A stretch of 54,283 nt of DNA. Origin: Modicisalibacter coralii. Its GTDB lineage: Bacteria; Pseudomonadota; Gammaproteobacteria; Pseudomonadales; Halomonadaceae. Each line of letters starts with the position of its first letter. Position 1 is the stretch's first letter. Of the stretch, positions 16,089-27,707 are shown piece by piece. Both the position numbers and the translations under genes were made by a program. The notes beneath the pieces were generated by a model that saw only the letters and a program-made list of their open reading frames with translations, was not told the DNA's origin and made no database searches. The stretch lies in NCBI RefSeq assembly GCF_004117855.1, contig NZ_QWBW01000026.1:20115-74397 (forward strand), read 5' to 3'.

Positions 16089-16913
16089 CTACCACCAGGC
16101 GTGGAAATGGTGGACCGGCCCACACCCTCGCCCCACCGACAGACGGTGGCTCTCGTGCAGTGCCTGGCTGAGCCAGACCTTGGCGTGCTGGACGGCGCCC
16201 ACCAGGCTATCGCCACGGGCCAGCCGGGCGGCGATGGCCGATGACAGCGAGCAGCCGGTACCGTGCAGGTTGGGCGTGGCGACCCGCTCGGCCTCCAGCC
16301 AGCTGGCGCCTTCCGGCGAACTCAGCAGGTCCGGGCAGCGCTCGCCCTCGAGGTGCCCGCCCTTGAGCAGCACGTGCGGTGCCCCCAGCGCCTGGAGGGC
16401 CGGCAGCAGGGCTTCCATCGCTTGCGGCGAGTCGACGGCGGGGCTATCCAGCAGCACCGCGGCCTCGGGCAGGTTGGGAGTGATCAGATCGGCGAGCGGC
16501 ACCAGCACGTCGCGCACGGCCCGAATGCCGGCATCGTCGACCAGCAGATCGCCGCTCTTGGCGACCATCACCGGATCGAGCATGATCCAGCGCGGGCGGC
16601 GGCGTTCGAGCCGCTCGCGAATCGTCTCGGCGACCTCGCGGCTGGCGACCATGCCGATCTTCACGGCATCGATCGCGACATCGTCGAACAGGGTATCGAG
16701 CTGAGCGGCGATGAAGTCCACCGGCACCGGATGAACGCCCGCCACTCCCCGGGTATTCTGGGCGGTGAGCGCGGTGATCACGCTGGTGCCATAGGTACCC
16801 TGGGCCGAGAAGGTCTTGAGATCGGCCTGAATGCCGGCCCCGCCCGACGGATCGGAGCCGGCGATGGTCAGGACATTGGCGATACGGGGAGTCTCGGACA
16901 TCGACGAACCCAT
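16089..16913 (-). CDS. thiD: hydroxymethylpyrimidine (phosphate) kinase ThiD
   Basis: 274-residue ribokinase-fold enzyme phosphorylating HMP and HMP-P in the pyrimidine branch of thiamine synthesis. The N-terminal TIAGSDPSGGAGIQADLKTFSAQGTYG motif binds HMP; VKIGMVAS, LDPVMVAKSGD and the anion-hole motif TPNLHGTGCSLSSAIAARLA (catalytic Cys in GTGC) are all present. Start taken at 16913; an internal ATG at 16901 (MSETPR) is possible and neither has a clear ribosome site. It is separate from thiSG, 12 kb away. Confidence 0.94.
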   Translation of the reverse strand: MGSSMSETPRIANVLTIAGSDPSGGAGIQADLKTFSAQGTYGTSVITALTAQNTRGVAGVHPVPVDFIAAQLDTLFDDVAIDAVKIGMVASREVAETIRERLERRRPRWIMLDPVMVAKSGDLLVDDAGIRAVRDVLVPLADLITPNLPEAAVLLDSPAVDSPQAMEALLPALQALGAPHVLLKGGHLEGERCPDLLSSPEGASWLEAERVATPNLHGTGCSLSSAIAARLARGDSLVGAVQHAKVWLSQALHESHRLSVGRGCGPVHHFHAWW

Positions 16914-16964
16914 TTCATGCGCTGTGGGGGGCTATAGCCTAGCCCATGGGGCGGCGGTCCGGCC

Positions 16965-17393
16965 ATGCTGAGCCTGTTTCTGGTGGCGCTGGCCAGCGCC
17001 ACGTTGCTGCCGGGCGGCTCCGAGGTCTGGCTGGCACGGCAGTGGTGCGCGGGACAGCCGGCCGCCGCGTTGTGGCTGGTGGCGACGCTGGGCAACACCC
17101 TGGGCGGGTTGATCAACGTCGCGCTGGGGCGCTATGCCCGTCACTTCGAGAACCGTCGCTGGTTCCCAGCGGGGCCCCGGGCGCTGGCCCGCGGCGAGGC
17201 GTGGTACGCCCGGGCGGGCGCCTGGAGCCTGCTGCTGTCCTGGGTGCCGCTGGTCGGCGATGCCCTGACGGTCGCCGCCGGGGTGATGCGTCTGTCCGTC
17301 TGGCGTGCCGCGCTGCTGATCGGGGTTGCCAAGGGATTGCGCTATGCCGTGGTGCTGTGGCTGGCCGAGCGTTGGCTAAGCGTGATGTGCTGA
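16965..17393 (+). CDS. YqaA-like small membrane protein (DedA/SNARE-associated superfamily)
   Basis: 142-residue membrane protein with about four hydrophobic segments. It carries ASATLLPGGSEVWLA near the N-terminus, LGNTLGGLINVALGRY, and SWVPLVGDALTVAAGVMRLSVWRAAL, the re-entrant-loop blocks of the YqaA/DedA superfamily, whose better-known members handle membrane lipids. The function of YqaA itself is unknown. It is divergent from thiD, with 51 bp between starts. No terminator is visible downstream; the 229-bp gap to nuoA holds a TATACT hexamer at 17529-17534 as a possible -10 element. Confidence 0.82.
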   Translation: MLSLFLVALASATLLPGGSEVWLARQWCAGQPAAALWLVATLGNTLGGLINVALGRYARHFENRRWFPAGPRALARGEAWYARAGAWSLLLSWVPLVGDALTVAAGVMRLSVWRAALLIGVAKGLRYAVVLWLAERWLSVMC

Positions 17394-17622
17394 GGCGGAC
17401 ATGGTCCTCAGGGTCTGGCGGGTGAGCGGTCGCTTGCTGCACTGCGGTAAACGATTCTCACTTAGTCACGCTACTCCAAAAGTACGGCTTGTCTCTGACA
17501 ATTCTCTAATGATCTCCTATGCTTAACGTATACTGTTCGAGCGCGTCCGGTGAGGGTCGTTGTCGTCGCAGGCGGCCACGGATTCGCGTTCGTTCCGTGA
17601 TAGGGTTTGAACGAGGGAGTGT

Positions 17623-18033
17623 ATGAACCAGCACGACGCCACTTCGATCATCGCGCAGCATTGGGCCGTGGGGCTCTTCGTCATCGCCGTCGTCGGTCTC
17701 TGCGCGTTCATGATCGGCGCTGCCGCTCTGCTGGGCGGGCGCAGCAAGGGGCGTAGCAAATCCCTGCCTTTCGAATCCGGCGTGATCGGCGCCGGCAGTG
17801 CACGCCAACGTTTTTCCGTCAAGTTCTACCTGGTCGCGATGCTGTTCGTGATCTTCGATATCGAGGCCGTGTTCCTGTTCGCCTGGGCCGTGTCGGTCCG
17901 CGAGGTGGGCTGGGCCGGCTTCATCGGCGCAGCGGTGTTCATCTTCATCCTGCTGGCCGGCCTGGTCTACGACAGCCGGGTCGGTGCCCTGGAATGGGCG
18001 CCGAAGCGCAAGATGCGCGAGCCGGGGGCCTGA
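17623..18033 (+). CDS. nuoA: NADH-quinone oxidoreductase subunit A
   Basis: 136-residue membrane subunit with three transmembrane helices, first gene of the complex I operon. It has the conserved [37 protein letters not shown] segment; the acidic residues in the second helix (DIE) contribute to the proton path near the quinone site. GGGAG lies six bases before the ATG. The upstream gap (17394-17622) would contain the operon promoter; a TATACT at 17529-17534 is a candidate -10 but has no good -35 partner. The genes nuoA to nuoN run without a terminator to 32678. Confidence 0.95.
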   Translation: MNQHDATSIIAQHWAVGLFVIAVVGLCAFMIGAAALLGGRSKGRSKSLPFESGVIGAGSARQRFSVKFYLVAMLFVIFDIEAVFLFAWAVSVREVGWAGFIGAAVFIFILLAGLVYDSRVGALEWAPKRKMREPGA

Positions 18034-18097
18034 CACCCAACCGGTCGGGGCCCGGGCCCCATGACAACAGACGACTAGAGTTCGCTGGAGGAGTCGC

Positions 18098-18778
18098 ATG
18101 CCTTATACCCTGACGCGTGCCGAAGATGCTGTGGCAGCGGACGAGCGTTACCCGCTCGGAGAGCGGCAGCGGGTCGAGGAAGACCCGATGAAGCAGCAGG
18201 TGCATCGCAACGTCTTCACCGGCAAGCTGGAAGAGGTGCTCAATTCGGCGGTCAACTGGGGGCGCAAGAACTCCCTGTGGCCCTACAATTTCGGCCTGTC
18301 GTGCTGTTACGTGGAGATGACCACCGCCTTCACCGCGCCGCACGACGTCGCCCGTTTCGGCTCCGAGGTGATTCGCGCCTCCCCGCGTCAGGCCGACTTC
18401 ATGGTCATCGCCGGCACCTGCTTCATCAAGATGGCGCCGGTCATCCAGCAACTCTATGACCAGATGCTCGAGCCCAAGTGGGTGATCTCGATGGGCTCCT
18501 GCGCCAATTCCGGCGGCATGTACGACATCTATTCGGTGGTTCAGGGTGTCGACAAGTTCCTGCCGGTGGACGTCTACGTGCCGGGCTGCCCGCCGCGCCC
18601 CGAAGCCTTCCTCCAGGGTCTGCAGCTGTTGCAGGACTCGATCCAGGAGGAGCGCCGGCCGCTGTCCTGGGTGGTCGGCGACCAGGGTGTCTATCGCGCC
18701 GAGATGCCGTCGCAGCGCGAGAAGCACCGGGATCGGCGTATCCAGGCCACCGAACTGCGTACGCCCGACAGCATCTGA
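18098..18778 (+). CDS. nuoB: NADH-quinone oxidoreductase subunit B
   Basis: 226-residue peripheral subunit carrying the terminal [4Fe-4S] cluster N2 that hands electrons to quinone. Ligands visible: the tandem C69-C70 (LSCCYVEM), C136 (GSCANSGG) and C165 ([11 protein letters not shown]). GGAGGAG precedes the ATG. The N-terminal 35 residues are polar and vary between species. Second gene of the operon, 64 bp after nuoA. Confidence 0.96.
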   Translation: MPYTLTRAEDAVAADERYPLGERQRVEEDPMKQQVHRNVFTGKLEEVLNSAVNWGRKNSLWPYNFGLSCCYVEMTTAFTAPHDVARFGSEVIRASPRQADFMVIAGTCFIKMAPVIQQLYDQMLEPKWVISMGSCANSGGMYDIYSVVQGVDKFLPVDVYVPGCPPRPEAFLQGLQLLQDSIQEERRPLSWVVGDQGVYRAEMPSQREKHRDRRIQATELRTPDSI

Positions 18779-18816
18779 GCCGTGTCCACTTTCAGTCGAG
18801 GAGCCTGCCGACGTCC

Positions 18817-20601
18817 ATGAGCGCTGACACACCGACAACCGATCACACGGCCGCCGGGATCACCGACGATCCGGTCGTCGCCGCGCTCAAGCAGCGCTTC
18901 GGCGATCACGCCATCCTCGAACAGGCCACGCTGACCGGAATGCCGGTGCTGTGGATCGCTCGCGAGGCGCTCACCGAGGCGCTCGGCTTCCTGCGCGACA
19001 TGCCCGAGCCGTTCGAGCTGCTCTTCGATCTCTCGGCGATCGACGAACGCCTGCGCGCCAATCGCCGCGGCCTGCCGGCGTCCGATTTCACGGTCTTCTA
19101 CCACCTGATGTCGATCTCGCGGAATCGCGACGTGATGCTCAAGGTGGCGCTCGCCGAGAGCGATCTGAAGCTCCCCAGCGTGGTCTCGCGCTATCCCAAC
19201 GCCAACTGGTACGAGCGCGAGGTGTGGGACATGTTCGGCATCGATTTCGCCGGCCATCCGCACCTCACCCGGATTCTCATGCCGCCGACCTGGAACGGCC
19301 ATCCGCTGCGCAAGGACCACGGCGCCCGGGCCACCGAGTTCGATCCCTACACGCTCACCGTGGAAGGCCAGGACGTCGAGCAGAAGGCGCTGCAGTTCAA
19401 GCCCGAGGAGTGGGGCATGCGCCGCGAGAACGCCGACACCGAGTTCATGTTCCTCAACCTCGGTCCCAACCACCCCTCGGCGCACGGCGCGTTTCGCATC
19501 GTGCTGCAGCTCGACGGCGAGGAGATCGTCGACTGCGTGCCGGACATCGGCTACCACCACCGTGGCGCCGAGAAGATGGGCGAGCGGCAGTCCTGGCACA
19601 GCTTCATCCCCTACACCGACCGAATCGACTATACCGGCGGGGTGATGAACAACTTCCCCTACGTGCTGGCGGTGGAGAAACTCGCCGGCATCGAGGTGCC
19701 CGACCGCGTCAAGACCATCCGCATCATGATGGCGGAGATGTTCCGCATCAACAGCCACCTGCTGTTCCTGGGCACCTACCTGCAGGACCTGGGGGCGATG
19801 ACCCCGGTGTTCTTCACCTTCACCGATCGGCAGAAGGCCTACGAGGTGATCGAGGCGATCACCGGCTTCCGCATGCACCCGGCGTGGTTCCGCATCGGCG
19901 GGGTGGCGATGGACCTGCCCAAGGGCTGGGACACCCTGGTCAAGGGCTTCCTCGACTGGATGCCCAAGCGCCTGGTCGAGTACGAGCGGGCGATGATGGA
20001 GAACGCCATCGTCCGCGAGCGTACCCGCCACGTCGCCGCCTTCACCACCCGCGAAGCGCTGGCCTGGGGGGTCACCGGGCCCAACCTGCGGGCCACCGGC
20101 TGCGACTTCGACCTGCGCAAGAAACGCCCCTACGGCGGCTACGAGAACTTCGACTTCGAGGTGCCGCTGGGCAGCAACGGCGACGTCTTCGACCGCGGCC
20201 AGCTGCGCATCGAGGAGATGCGCCAGAGTCTGCGGATCATTCGCCAGTGCGTCGACAACATGCCCGCCGGCGATTACAAGGCCGATCATCCACTGACCAC
20301 GCCGCCGCCGCGCGAGAAGATGCTGCAGCACATCGAGACGCTGATCACCCACTTCCTGCAGGTGTCGTGGGGGCCGGTGCTCAAGCCCAACGAGTCGTTC
20401 CAGATGGCCGAGGCGACCAAGGGCATCAACAGCTACTACCTGACCAGTGACGGCAACACCATGAGCTATCGCACGCGCATCCGCACGCCGAGCTTCCCGC
20501 ATCTGCAGCAGATTCCGGCGGTGATGCGCGGCGGCTTCGTACCCGACCTGATCGCGCACCTGGGGAGTATCGATTTCGTGATGGCCGACGTGGACCGCTG
20601 A
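18817..20601 (+). CDS. nuoCD: NADH-quinone oxidoreductase fused subunits C/D
   Basis: 594-residue fusion of NuoC (about 1-190) and NuoD (about 205-594). Both form the hydrophilic connecting arm and NuoD lines the quinone pocket. The NuoC part has [21 protein letters not shown] and HPLRKD; the NuoD part begins near [21 protein letters not shown] and includes [15 protein letters not shown], where the quinone-site histidine lies. Fusion of C and D is normal in enterobacteria, Pseudomonas and Halomonas. Start at 18817 chosen for GAGGAG 13 bases upstream and a family-like N-terminus; an in-frame reading back to 18478 overlaps nuoB and is rejected. Confidence 0.96.
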   Translation: MSADTPTTDHTAAGITDDPVVAALKQRFGDHAILEQATLTGMPVLWIAREALTEALGFLRDMPEPFELLFDLSAIDERLRANRRGLPASDFTVFYHLMSISRNRDVMLKVALAESDLKLPSVVSRYPNANWYEREVWDMFGIDFAGHPHLTRILMPPTWNGHPLRKDHGARATEFDPYTLTVEGQDVEQKALQFKPEEWGMRRENADTEFMFLNLGPNHPSAHGAFRIVLQLDGEEIVDCVPDIGYHHRGAEKMGERQSWHSFIPYTDRIDYTGGVMNNFPYVLAVEKLAGIEVPDRVKTIRIMMAEMFRINSHLLFLGTYLQDLGAMTPVFFTFTDRQKAYEVIEAITGFRMHPAWFRIGGVAMDLPKGWDTLVKGFLDWMPKRLVEYERAMMENAIVRERTRHVAAFTTREALAWGVTGPNLRATGCDFDLRKKRPYGGYENFDFEVPLGSNGDVFDRGQLRIEEMRQSLRIIRQCVDNMPAGDYKADHPLTTPPPREKMLQHIETLITHFLQVSWGPVLKPNESFQMAEATKGINSYYLTSDGNTMSYRTRIRTPSFPHLQQIPAVMRGGFVPDLIAHLGSIDFVMADVDR

Positions 20602-20603
20602 CC

Positions 20604-21107
20604 ATGACCGACACCGCACGCACAATCGCCAGCGACGGTTTCGTCCTCGAGGCCGAGGACCGCCGCGCCATCGAGCACGAGCGCGACCACTACGAGCAGC
20701 CCCAGGCGGCCTGCATCGAGGCGCTCAAGATCGTCCAGCGTCGGCACGGCTGGGTGCCCGACGCCGCCATTCCGGCGATCGCCGACGTCCTGGGCGTGGG
20801 CCCCGCCGACGTCGAGGGCGTGGCGACCTTCTACAGCCTGATCTTCCGCCAGCCGGTGGGGCGCCACGTCATCCTGCTCTGCGACAGCAGCTCGTGCTTT
20901 CTCAACGACTACGAGCAGCTGCGCGACGCCCTGTCCGAGCGGCTCGGCATCGGTTACGGCCAGACCACCGCCGACGGCCGCTTCACGCTGCTGCCGGTGT
21001 GCTGCCTGGGGGCCTGCGACCGCGGGCCGGCACTGATGATCGACGACCAGACCTACGGCCCCGTCGCTCCCGACGAGCTGGCCGACCTGCTGGAGGGCTA
21101 CGCATGA
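20604..21107 (+). CDS. nuoE: NADH-quinone oxidoreductase subunit E
   Basis: 167-residue subunit of the NADH dehydrogenase arm with the [2Fe-2S] cluster N1a. Ligands are C93 and C98 (LLCDSSSCF) and C134 and C138 (CCLGAC), matching the E. coli spacing. It begins 2 bp after the nuoCD stop and overlaps nuoF by four bases (ATGA), so translation is coupled. Confidence 0.96.
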   Translation: MTDTARTIASDGFVLEAEDRRAIEHERDHYEQPQAACIEALKIVQRRHGWVPDAAIPAIADVLGVGPADVEGVATFYSLIFRQPVGRHVILLCDSSSCFLNDYEQLRDALSERLGIGYGQTTADGRFTLLPVCCLGACDRGPALMIDDQTYGPVAPDELADLLEGYA

Positions 21108-22462
21108 GCGTGAGGCGATATCACAGCCAGCTGCGCCAGAGCGCCGCCGAGCGCCGCGCCGAGACGCATCCGCTGACCTGGCGGCTGCGCGAGGACGGGG
21201 CCCGGGTGGGCCTCGACGAATACGTCGAGAAGCAGGGCTATGCCGCGGTTCGCGAGGTCCTCAACCAGCGCACCGCCGACGACGTCATCGCGACCATGAA
21301 GGAGGCCAATGTCCGCGGGCGCGGCGGTGCCGGCTTCTCGGCGGGCATGAAGTGGAGCCTGACCATGAAGGGGCCGGGGATCCCGCGCGGTTACCTGGTC
21401 TGCAACGCCGACGAGATGGAGCCCGGCACCTTCAAGGATCGCCTGCTGCTCGAACAGCAGCCGCACCTGCTGATCGAGGGCATGATCCTCGGTGCCTACG
21501 CCAACCACTCGCGCTTCGGCTACATCTTCCTGCGCGGCGAGTACGTCGAGGCGGCCCGCGCCGTGCAACAGGCGCTCGACGAGGCGCGGGCCGCCGGCTG
21601 GCTGGGCAACGACATCGCCGGCAGCGGCTTCGACTTCGACATCGCCCTGCATACCGGGGCCGGCCGCTACATCTGCGGCGAGGAGACCGCGCTGATCAGC
21701 TCGCTGGAGGGCAAGCGCGCCAACCCGCGGGCCAAGCCACCCTTCCCCGGGCAGTCCGGGGCCTGGGGCAAGCCCACCGTGGTCAACAACGTCGAGACCT
21801 TCTGCAACGCGCCCGGGGTGATGTACCACGGTGCCAAGTGGTACCAGGATCTCTCCGGCGACCTGAGCAACGACGGCGGCACCAAGCTGTTCGGTGTCTC
21901 GGGCAAGGTCGAGCGCACCGGCCTGTGGGAGCTGCCGATCGGCACCCCGGCGAGCGAACTGCTCGAACGCGCCGGCGGCATGCGCGACGGCAAGGCGCTC
22001 AAGACCTGGCTGCCCGGCGGCGGCAGTACCGGCTTCCTGCTGCCCGAGCATCTCGACTCGGCGCTCGATTTCGACACCATCGGCAAGCTGGGCAGCCGCC
22101 TGGGCACGGGGCTGCTGACGGTGATCAACGAGGACCAGAGCGTGCTCTCTCTGGTGCGCAACCTCGAGCAGTTCTTCGCCCGTGAATCCTGCGGCTGGTG
22201 CACGCCGTGCCGCGACGGCCTGCCCTGGTCGGTCAAGCTGCTCCAGGCGCTGGAGGCCGGCGAGGGCGAGCGCGGCGACATCGAGATGCTCGACAAGCTG
22301 GCCGACGACCTGGGCCCGGGCAAGACCTTCTGCGCCCATGCCCCGGGGGCGGCGATGCCGCTGCAGTCGGCCCTCAAGTACTTCCGTGAGGAGTTCGAGC
22401 GCGGCGTCGCGCACCCCACGGGCGTGGCCCATGCCGATCCGATTCCGGTGGGCGAGGTATGA
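21104..22462 (+). CDS. nuoF: NADH-quinone oxidoreductase subunit F
   Basis: 452-residue flavoprotein subunit that binds NADH, FMN and [4Fe-4S] cluster N3. The glycine-rich nucleotide motif [13 protein letters not shown] is near residue 70 and the FMN-site block [19 protein letters not shown] lies near 190. The N3 ligands are [12 protein letters not shown] with the fourth cysteine in TFCAHAPG. The ATG at 21104 overlaps the nuoE stop. C-terminal segment FREEFERGV is typical. Confidence 0.96.
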   Translation: MSVRRYHSQLRQSAAERRAETHPLTWRLREDGARVGLDEYVEKQGYAAVREVLNQRTADDVIATMKEANVRGRGGAGFSAGMKWSLTMKGPGIPRGYLVCNADEMEPGTFKDRLLLEQQPHLLIEGMILGAYANHSRFGYIFLRGEYVEAARAVQQALDEARAAGWLGNDIAGSGFDFDIALHTGAGRYICGEETALISSLEGKRANPRAKPPFPGQSGAWGKPTVVNNVETFCNAPGVMYHGAKWYQDLSGDLSNDGGTKLFGVSGKVERTGLWELPIGTPASELLERAGGMRDGKALKTWLPGGGSTGFLLPEHLDSALDFDTIGKLGSRLGTGLLTVINEDQSVLSLVRNLEQFFARESCGWCTPCRDGLPWSVKLLQALEAGEGERGDIEMLDKLADDLGPGKTFCAHAPGAAMPLQSALKYFREEFERGVAHPTGVAHADPIPVGEV

Positions 22463-22494
22463 GCCGTTTCATTCATCAGGAGGCGAGGTAAGGC

Positions 22495-25296
22495 ATGGCG
22501 ACGATTCACGTGGACGGTCAGCGCTACGACGTGGACGGGGCGGACAACCTGCTCGACGCCTGCCTCTCGCTGGGCCTCGATGTCCCCTATTTCTGCTGGC
22601 ACCCGGCGATGGGCAGCGTGGGCGCCTGTCGCCAGTGCGCGGTCAAGCAGTACAAGGACGCCGACGATACCCAGGGCAAGCTGGTGATGTCGTGCATGAC
22701 GCCGGCATCCGACGGCACCTGGATCTCGATCGACGACGACGAGGCCCGCGAGTTCCGCGCCAGCGTCATCGAGTGGCTGATGACCAACCACCCCCACGAC
22801 TGTCCGGTGTGCGAGGAGGGCGGCCACTGCCACCTCCAGGACATGACGGTGATGACCGGCCATGACCGCCGGCGCTATCGCTTCCGCAAGCGGACCCACC
22901 GCAACCAGTACCTGGGGCCCTTCATCGCCCACGAGATGAACCGCTGCATCACCTGCTACCGCTGCGTGCGCTTCTATCGCGACTACGCCGGCGGTACCGA
23001 TCTGGGGGCCTTCGGGGCCAACAGCAACGTCTATTTCGGCCGCCATCAGGACGGCGTGCTGGAGAGCCCCTTCTCCGGCAACCTGACCGAGGTGTGCCCG
23101 ACCGGGGTGTTCACCGACCAGACCCACTCCGAGCGCTACACCCGCAAGTGGGACCTGCAGTTCTCGCCGAGTGTCTGCCATCAGTGCGCGGTGGGCTGCA
23201 ACATCAGCCCCGGCGAGCGCTACGGCGACATCCGGCGCATCGAGAACCGCTACCACGGCGAGGTCAATCGCTACTTCCTCTGCGACCGCGGACGCTTCGG
23301 CTACGGCTACGTCAATCGCGATGACCGCCCGCGTCTGCCCGAATGGCGCAGCGAACGCGACGAAGGGCGGGTCACGCTCGAGGTCGATGCCGCCCTGGAC
23401 CGCGGCGCCGACCGCCTGCGCAGCGCCCGCCGGGTGATCGGCATCGGCTCGCCGCGGGCCAGCCTGGAGAGCAACCACCAACTGCGCGAACTGGTCGGCG
23501 AGGGCAACTTCTCGACCGGCATCGTCGCCGCCGAGCAGCGTTGCCTGTCGCTGATGCACGAGCTCGGCCGCAGTTGCGGGCTGCCCACGCCGACGATCCG
23601 TGACGTCGAGGACCACGACGCGGTACTGGTGCTCGGCGAGGACCTGATCCAGAGCGCGGCGCGCATCGGCCTGGCGGTACGCCAGGCGGCCTATGCGCGG
23701 CGCGAGTCGCTGGCCGCCGAGCGCAGCATCCCCGCCTGGAACGACGCCGCCGTGCGCACCCTCGGCCAGGACGACTATCATCCGGTGTTCATCGCCTACC
23801 CGACGACCACCGAGCTGGACGACGTGTGTGCCGCCAACTGGGCCCTGGCGCCGGACGACATCGCCCGGCTGGGCTTCGCCGTGGCCCACGAGATCGACGC
23901 CGACGCCCCGGCGGTCGCGGATCTCGACGAGGCCACCCGCGCCGCGGCCCGCGACATCGCGGCCCGGCTGACGGCCGCCAAGCGCCCGCTGGTGATCAGC
24001 GGCGGTTCGCTGGGCTCGGAAGCGATTCTCCAGGCCGCCGGCAACGTGGCGCGGGCCCTGGCGCGGCGTGCCTGTCACGGCAGCCTGCTGCTGGTACGCC
24101 GCGAGGCCAACAGCACCGGTCTGGCGATGATGGGCGGCGAGCCGCTGGAATGGGCCCTCGACGAGCTCGACAGCGAGCGCGCCGATGCCGTGGTGATCCT
24201 CGAGAACGATCTCCACCGACGCCTGCCCGGGCCGCGTGTCGATCGCGCCCTGGATGCCGCGGCGACCGTGGTGGTGCTCGATCATCAGCGCACGGCGACC
24301 TGGGAACATGCCCACCTGGGCCTGCCGGCGGCCGCCTTCACCGAAGCCGACGGCACCCTGGTCAGTCTCGAGGGCCGCGCCCAGCGCTTCTTCCAGGTCT
24401 TCGATCCGGCCTATATCCGCCCCGAAACCCGCATCCGCGAGAGCTGGCGCTGGCTGCATGCGCTGCGTGCCGACGTGCTGCGCCACGATGTCGGCGACAT
24501 CGCCCTGGATGCCGTGACCCACGACTGTGCCCGCCGCTATCCCGAGCTGGCCGGCATCATCGGCGCCGCGCCGGGGGCCGATTACCGCGTCCGCGGCCTC
24601 AAGCTGGCTCGCGAGCCGCACCGCTACAGCGGGCGTACCGCGATGCGCGCGCACATCGACGTCAGCGAGCCGCGCGCGCCCCAGGACCCCGATTCGCCGT
24701 TCACCTTCTCGATGGAGGGCTACAATGGCTACGACCGCCCGCGCGAGGAGGTGGCCTTCGCCTGGGCGCCGGGGTGGAACTCGCCGCAGGCCTGGAACAA
24801 GTTCACCGACGAGGTCGGCGGCCATCTGCGCGCCGGCGACCCGGGCGTGCGCCTGCTGGCGCCGCGCCCCGGCGACTATCGCTACGCCACGGCGATCCCC
24901 GAGGGCTTCCGGCCCCGTGACGGCGAATGGCAGGTGGTGGTGCTGCCGCGGCTGTTCGGCGGCGACGAGACCTCGTCGCGGGCCGCGCCGATCATCGAGC
25001 GCGCGGCGCCCACCGCGCTGACGCTCTCCGCCGATGACGCCGGGCGGCTGGGCTGCGCCGACGGCGCGCTGGTCGAGATGTCCAGCGATGCCGGCAGCCT
25101 GACCGTGCCGGTGCGCCTCGATCCGGCCTTCCCGGCCGGGATGATCGGCGTGCCGGCGGGGCTCGACCCGTCGCTGGTCGCCGGGGGGCGGGCGCGGCTC
25201 GCCGTGGCGGCAGCGGCACGTAGCGCCGCTGGGGAGGCGCCGCCACCCCGCGCCGGAGGGGCCGACTCGCACGCCGACCGGGGGGATCGCTCATGA
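22495..25296 (+). CDS. nuoG: NADH-quinone oxidoreductase subunit G
   Basis: 933-residue iron-sulfur subunit of the peripheral arm. N-terminal [2Fe-2S] ligands: C34, C45, C48 and C67. The histidine-ligated [4Fe-4S] site has H99, C103, C106 and C112 ([14 protein letters not shown]), followed by the CITCYRC...EVCPTG cluster. The extra N7 cluster motif CHQCAVGC...C near residues 228-263 is kept, as in E. coli. The long C-terminal molybdopterin-oxidoreductase-like domain is present but catalytically inert in complex I. AGGAGGCGAGG precedes the ATG at 22495; the gene overlaps nuoH by four bases. Confidence 0.96.
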   Translation: MATIHVDGQRYDVDGADNLLDACLSLGLDVPYFCWHPAMGSVGACRQCAVKQYKDADDTQGKLVMSCMTPASDGTWISIDDDEAREFRASVIEWLMTNHPHDCPVCEEGGHCHLQDMTVMTGHDRRRYRFRKRTHRNQYLGPFIAHEMNRCITCYRCVRFYRDYAGGTDLGAFGANSNVYFGRHQDGVLESPFSGNLTEVCPTGVFTDQTHSERYTRKWDLQFSPSVCHQCAVGCNISPGERYGDIRRIENRYHGEVNRYFLCDRGRFGYGYVNRDDRPRLPEWRSERDEGRVTLEVDAALDRGADRLRSARRVIGIGSPRASLESNHQLRELVGEGNFSTGIVAAEQRCLSLMHELGRSCGLPTPTIRDVEDHDAVLVLGEDLIQSAARIGLAVRQAAYARRESLAAERSIPAWNDAAVRTLGQDDYHPVFIAYPTTTELDDVCAANWALAPDDIARLGFAVAHEIDADAPAVADLDEATRAAARDIAARLTAAKRPLVISGGSLGSEAILQAAGNVARALARRACHGSLLLVRREANSTGLAMMGGEPLEWALDELDSERADAVVILENDLHRRLPGPRVDRALDAAATVVVLDHQRTATWEHAHLGLPAAAFTEADGTLVSLEGRAQRFFQVFDPAYIRPETRIRESWRWLHALRADVLRHDVGDIALDAVTHDCARRYPELAGIIGAAPGADYRVRGLKLAREPHRYSGRTAMRAHIDVSEPRAPQDPDSPFTFSMEGYNGYDRPREEVAFAWAPGWNSPQAWNKFTDEVGGHLRAGDPGVRLLAPRPGDYRYATAIPEGFRPRDGEWQVVVLPRLFGGDETSSRAAPIIERAAPTALTLSADDAGRLGCADGALVEMSSDAGSLTVPVRLDPAFPAGMIGVPAGLDPSLVAGGRARLAVAAAARSAAGEAPPPRAGGADSHADRGDRS

Positions 25297-26273
25297 GCTG
25301 GTTGTCGCCGACGATCGCCGCCAGCCTGATCGCCATGATCCAGGCGGTGGTGATCCTGCTGGGTGCGGTACTGCTGGGGGCGGTGATGACCGTGGTCGAG
25401 CGCCGCCTGCTGGGGCTGTGGCAGGACCGCTACGGGCCCAACCGGGTGGGGCCCTTCGGCTCGCTGCAGTTGATCGCCGACATGATCAAGATCTTCTTCA
25501 AGGAGGACTGGATCCCGCCGTTCGCCGACCGGCCGATGTTCGTGCTGGCGCCGGCGATCGCCATGGCCTCGCTGCTGCTGTCGTTCATCATCATCCCCAT
25601 CACTCCGGGCTGGGGCGTGGCCGACTTCAACATCGGCCTGCTGTTCTTTCTCGCCATGGCCGGCATCAACGTCTACGCGGTGTTGTTCGGCGGCTGGTCG
25701 AGCGGCAACAAGTACGCCCTGATCGGCGCCATGCGCGCCTCGGCGCAGACCCTCTCCTACGAAGTGTTCATGGGCCTGGCGCTGATGGGCGTGGTGGCGA
25801 TGGCCGGGACGTTCAACATGCGCGAGATCGTCAACGCCCAGGAGGGCTTGTGGTACGTGGTCCCGCAGTTCTTCGGCTTCTGCACCTTCCTGATCGCCGG
25901 CATCGCGGTGACCCACCGCCACCCGTTCGACCAGCCCGAAGCCGAGCAGGAGCTCGCCGACGGCTACCACATCGAGTATTCGAGCATGAAGTTCGGGATG
26001 TTCTTCATCGGCGAATACGTCGGCATGGTGCTGATCTCGGCGCTGATCGTCACGCTGTTCTTCGGCGGCTGGCACGGCCCCTGGCTGCCGCCGATCGTCT
26101 GGTTCGCGCTCAAGACCGGCGCCTTCCTGGTGTTCTTCGTGCTGCTGCGCGCTTCCCTGCCGCGACCGCGCTACGACCGGGTGATGAGCTTCGGCTGGAA
26201 GTTCTGCCTGCCGCTGACCCTGATCAATCTACTGGTGACCGGGGCGGTGATTCTGCTCGCCGACCCGTCGTGA
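25293..26273 (+). CDS. nuoH: NADH-quinone oxidoreductase subunit H
   Basis: 326-residue membrane subunit linking the quinone chamber to the proton-pumping arm. It has eight hydrophobic segments. Conserved blocks are [31 protein letters not shown], the acidic [25 protein letters not shown] loop and [10 protein letters not shown]. Start overlaps nuoG stop (ATGA). Confidence 0.96.
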   Translation: MSWLSPTIAASLIAMIQAVVILLGAVLLGAVMTVVERRLLGLWQDRYGPNRVGPFGSLQLIADMIKIFFKEDWIPPFADRPMFVLAPAIAMASLLLSFIIIPITPGWGVADFNIGLLFFLAMAGINVYAVLFGGWSSGNKYALIGAMRASAQTLSYEVFMGLALMGVVAMAGTFNMREIVNAQEGLWYVVPQFFGFCTFLIAGIAVTHRHPFDQPEAEQELADGYHIEYSSMKFGMFFIGEYVGMVLISALIVTLFFGGWHGPWLPPIVWFALKTGAFLVFFVLLRASLPRPRYDRVMSFGWKFCLPLTLINLLVTGAVILLADPS

Positions 26274-26289
26274 CCGAGGAGCGACCGCG

Positions 26290-26829
26290 ATGTTGATGAA
26301 CGTGCTCAAAGGTACCGTTTCCCAGCTGCGCACGATCGGCATGGTCTTCATGCACAGTTTCCGCAAGCGGGAGACGCTGAATTATCCCGAAGAGTCGGTG
26401 TATCTGCCGCCGCGCTATCGCGGGCGCATCGTGCTCACCCGCGATCCCGACGGCGAAGAGCGCTGCGTGGCCTGCAACCTGTGTGCGGTGGCCTGCCCGG
26501 TGGCCTGCATCTCGCTGCAGAAGAGCGAGCGGGAGGACGGCCGCTGGTATCCGGAGTTCTTCCGTATCAACTTCTCGCGCTGCATCTTCTGCGGCATGTG
26601 CGAGGAGGCCTGCCCGACCTCGGCGATCCAGCTCACCCCCGATTTCGAGTTGGGCGAGTACCGCCGCCAGGAACTCGTCTACGAGAAGCAGGACCTGCTG
26701 ATCGATGGGCCCGGCAAGGATCACGACTACCACTTCTACAAGGTGGCGGGGCTGGCGATCGCCGGCAAGGACAAGGGCAAGGCCCGCAACGAGGCCGAGC
26801 CGATCGACGTCAAGACACTGCTTCCCTGA
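26290..26829 (+). CDS. nuoI: NADH-quinone oxidoreductase subunit I
   Basis: 179-residue ferredoxin-like subunit with two [4Fe-4S] clusters (N6a, N6b). Ligand sets are C59-x2-C62-x2-C65-x3-C69 and C98-x2-C101-x2-C104-x3-C108. An amphipathic N-terminal helix ([10 protein letters not shown]) lies at the membrane surface. GAGGAG sits close to the ATG, 16 bp after nuoH. Confidence 0.96.
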   Translation: MLMNVLKGTVSQLRTIGMVFMHSFRKRETLNYPEESVYLPPRYRGRIVLTRDPDGEERCVACNLCAVACPVACISLQKSEREDGRWYPEFFRINFSRCIFCGMCEEACPTSAIQLTPDFELGEYRRQELVYEKQDLLIDGPGKDHDYHFYKVAGLAIAGKDKGKARNEAEPIDVKTLLP

Positions 26830-26846
26830 CCGGGGTAACGAACGAC

Positions 26847-27392
26847 ATGGAAATCGCCTTCTATCTGAGTGGACTGGTCGCGGTACTCGCGACCCTGGGC
26901 GTGATCACCAACACCAATCCGGTGCATGCGCTGCTCTATCTGATCGTCTCGCTGATCAGCGTGGCGCTGGTGTTCTTCTCGCTGGGGGCGCCCTTCGCCG
27001 GGGCGCTCGAGGTGATCGTCTACGCCGGGGCGATCATGGTGCTGTTCGTGTTCGTGGTGATGATGCTCAACCTGGGCGATGCGGTGGTCGCCCAGGAGCG
27101 GGCCTGGCTCAAGCCGCGGGTCTGGCTGGGCCCGGCGGTGCTGTCCGGCATCCTGCTGCTGACCCTGGTCGCCACGCTGTGGAGCGGCGATGGCAGCCAG
27201 CGGATCACGGGCGATCTGCTCACCGCCAAGGCCGTGGGCACGCTGCTGTTCGGCCCCTGGCTGCTGATCGTCGAGCTGGCCGCCATGCTGCTGCTGGCGG
27301 CGCTGGTCACCGCGTCCCACGTGGGGCGGCTGCCGGCACCGGCCAAGCCGCCGGTGAGTCGTGAATCCGGAGCCCGCAAGGAGGCCTCATGA
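26847..27392 (+). CDS. nuoJ: NADH-quinone oxidoreductase subunit J
   Basis: 181-residue membrane subunit with five predicted helices. It includes the conserved [21 protein letters not shown] segment whose pi-bulge helix takes part in coupling. The start at 26847 is the first methionine giving the family N-terminus ([17 protein letters not shown]). Overlaps nuoK by four bases. Confidence 0.95.
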   Translation: MEIAFYLSGLVAVLATLGVITNTNPVHALLYLIVSLISVALVFFSLGAPFAGALEVIVYAGAIMVLFVFVVMMLNLGDAVVAQERAWLKPRVWLGPAVLSGILLLTLVATLWSGDGSQRITGDLLTAKAVGTLLFGPWLLIVELAAMLLLAALVTASHVGRLPAPAKPPVSRESGARKEAS

Positions 27393-27697
27393 GCGGTATT
27401 CCCATGGAGCACGGTCTGATCCTGGCCGCCATTCTCTTCACGCTGGGCCTCGCCGGCCTGATCTGCCGGCGCAACATGGTGTTCGTGCTGATGAGCCTGG
27501 AGATCATGCTCAACTCGGCGGCACTGGCGTTCATCGTCGCCGGCACGGCCTGGGGGCAGCCCGAAGGGCAGGGGATGTTCCTGCTGGTGATCACCCTGGC
27601 GGCGGCCGAGGCGAGCATCGGCCTGGCGCTGTTGATCCAGCTCCACCACCGCTTCAAGACGCTGGACGTGGACGCGGCCAGTCGCATGCAAGGATGA
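27389..27697 (+). CDS. nuoK: NADH-quinone oxidoreductase subunit K
   Basis: 102-residue membrane subunit with three helices. It carries the buried glutamates in [16 protein letters not shown] and [13 protein letters not shown] that belong to the proton channel. Its ATG overlaps the nuoJ stop. Confidence 0.96.
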   Translation: MSGIPMEHGLILAAILFTLGLAGLICRRNMVFVLMSLEIMLNSAALAFIVAGTAWGQPEGQGMFLLVITLAAAEASIGLALLIQLHHRFKTLDVDAASRMQG

Positions 27698-27707
27698 GGA
27701 CCTGCCG

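Noticed and set aside
17500-17540. A strong sigma70 promoter for the nuo operon
   Set aside because: TATACT at 17529 is a fair -10, but no acceptable -35 lies 16-18 bases upstream, so it is mentioned only within the nuoA and YqaA-like entries.
21667-25272. A 1201-codon open frame on the minus strand across nuoF-nuoG
   Set aside because: Composition is the GC-rich, His/Arg/Gly/Ala-rich pattern of an antisense shadow; the plus strand encodes NuoF and NuoG with all cluster ligands.
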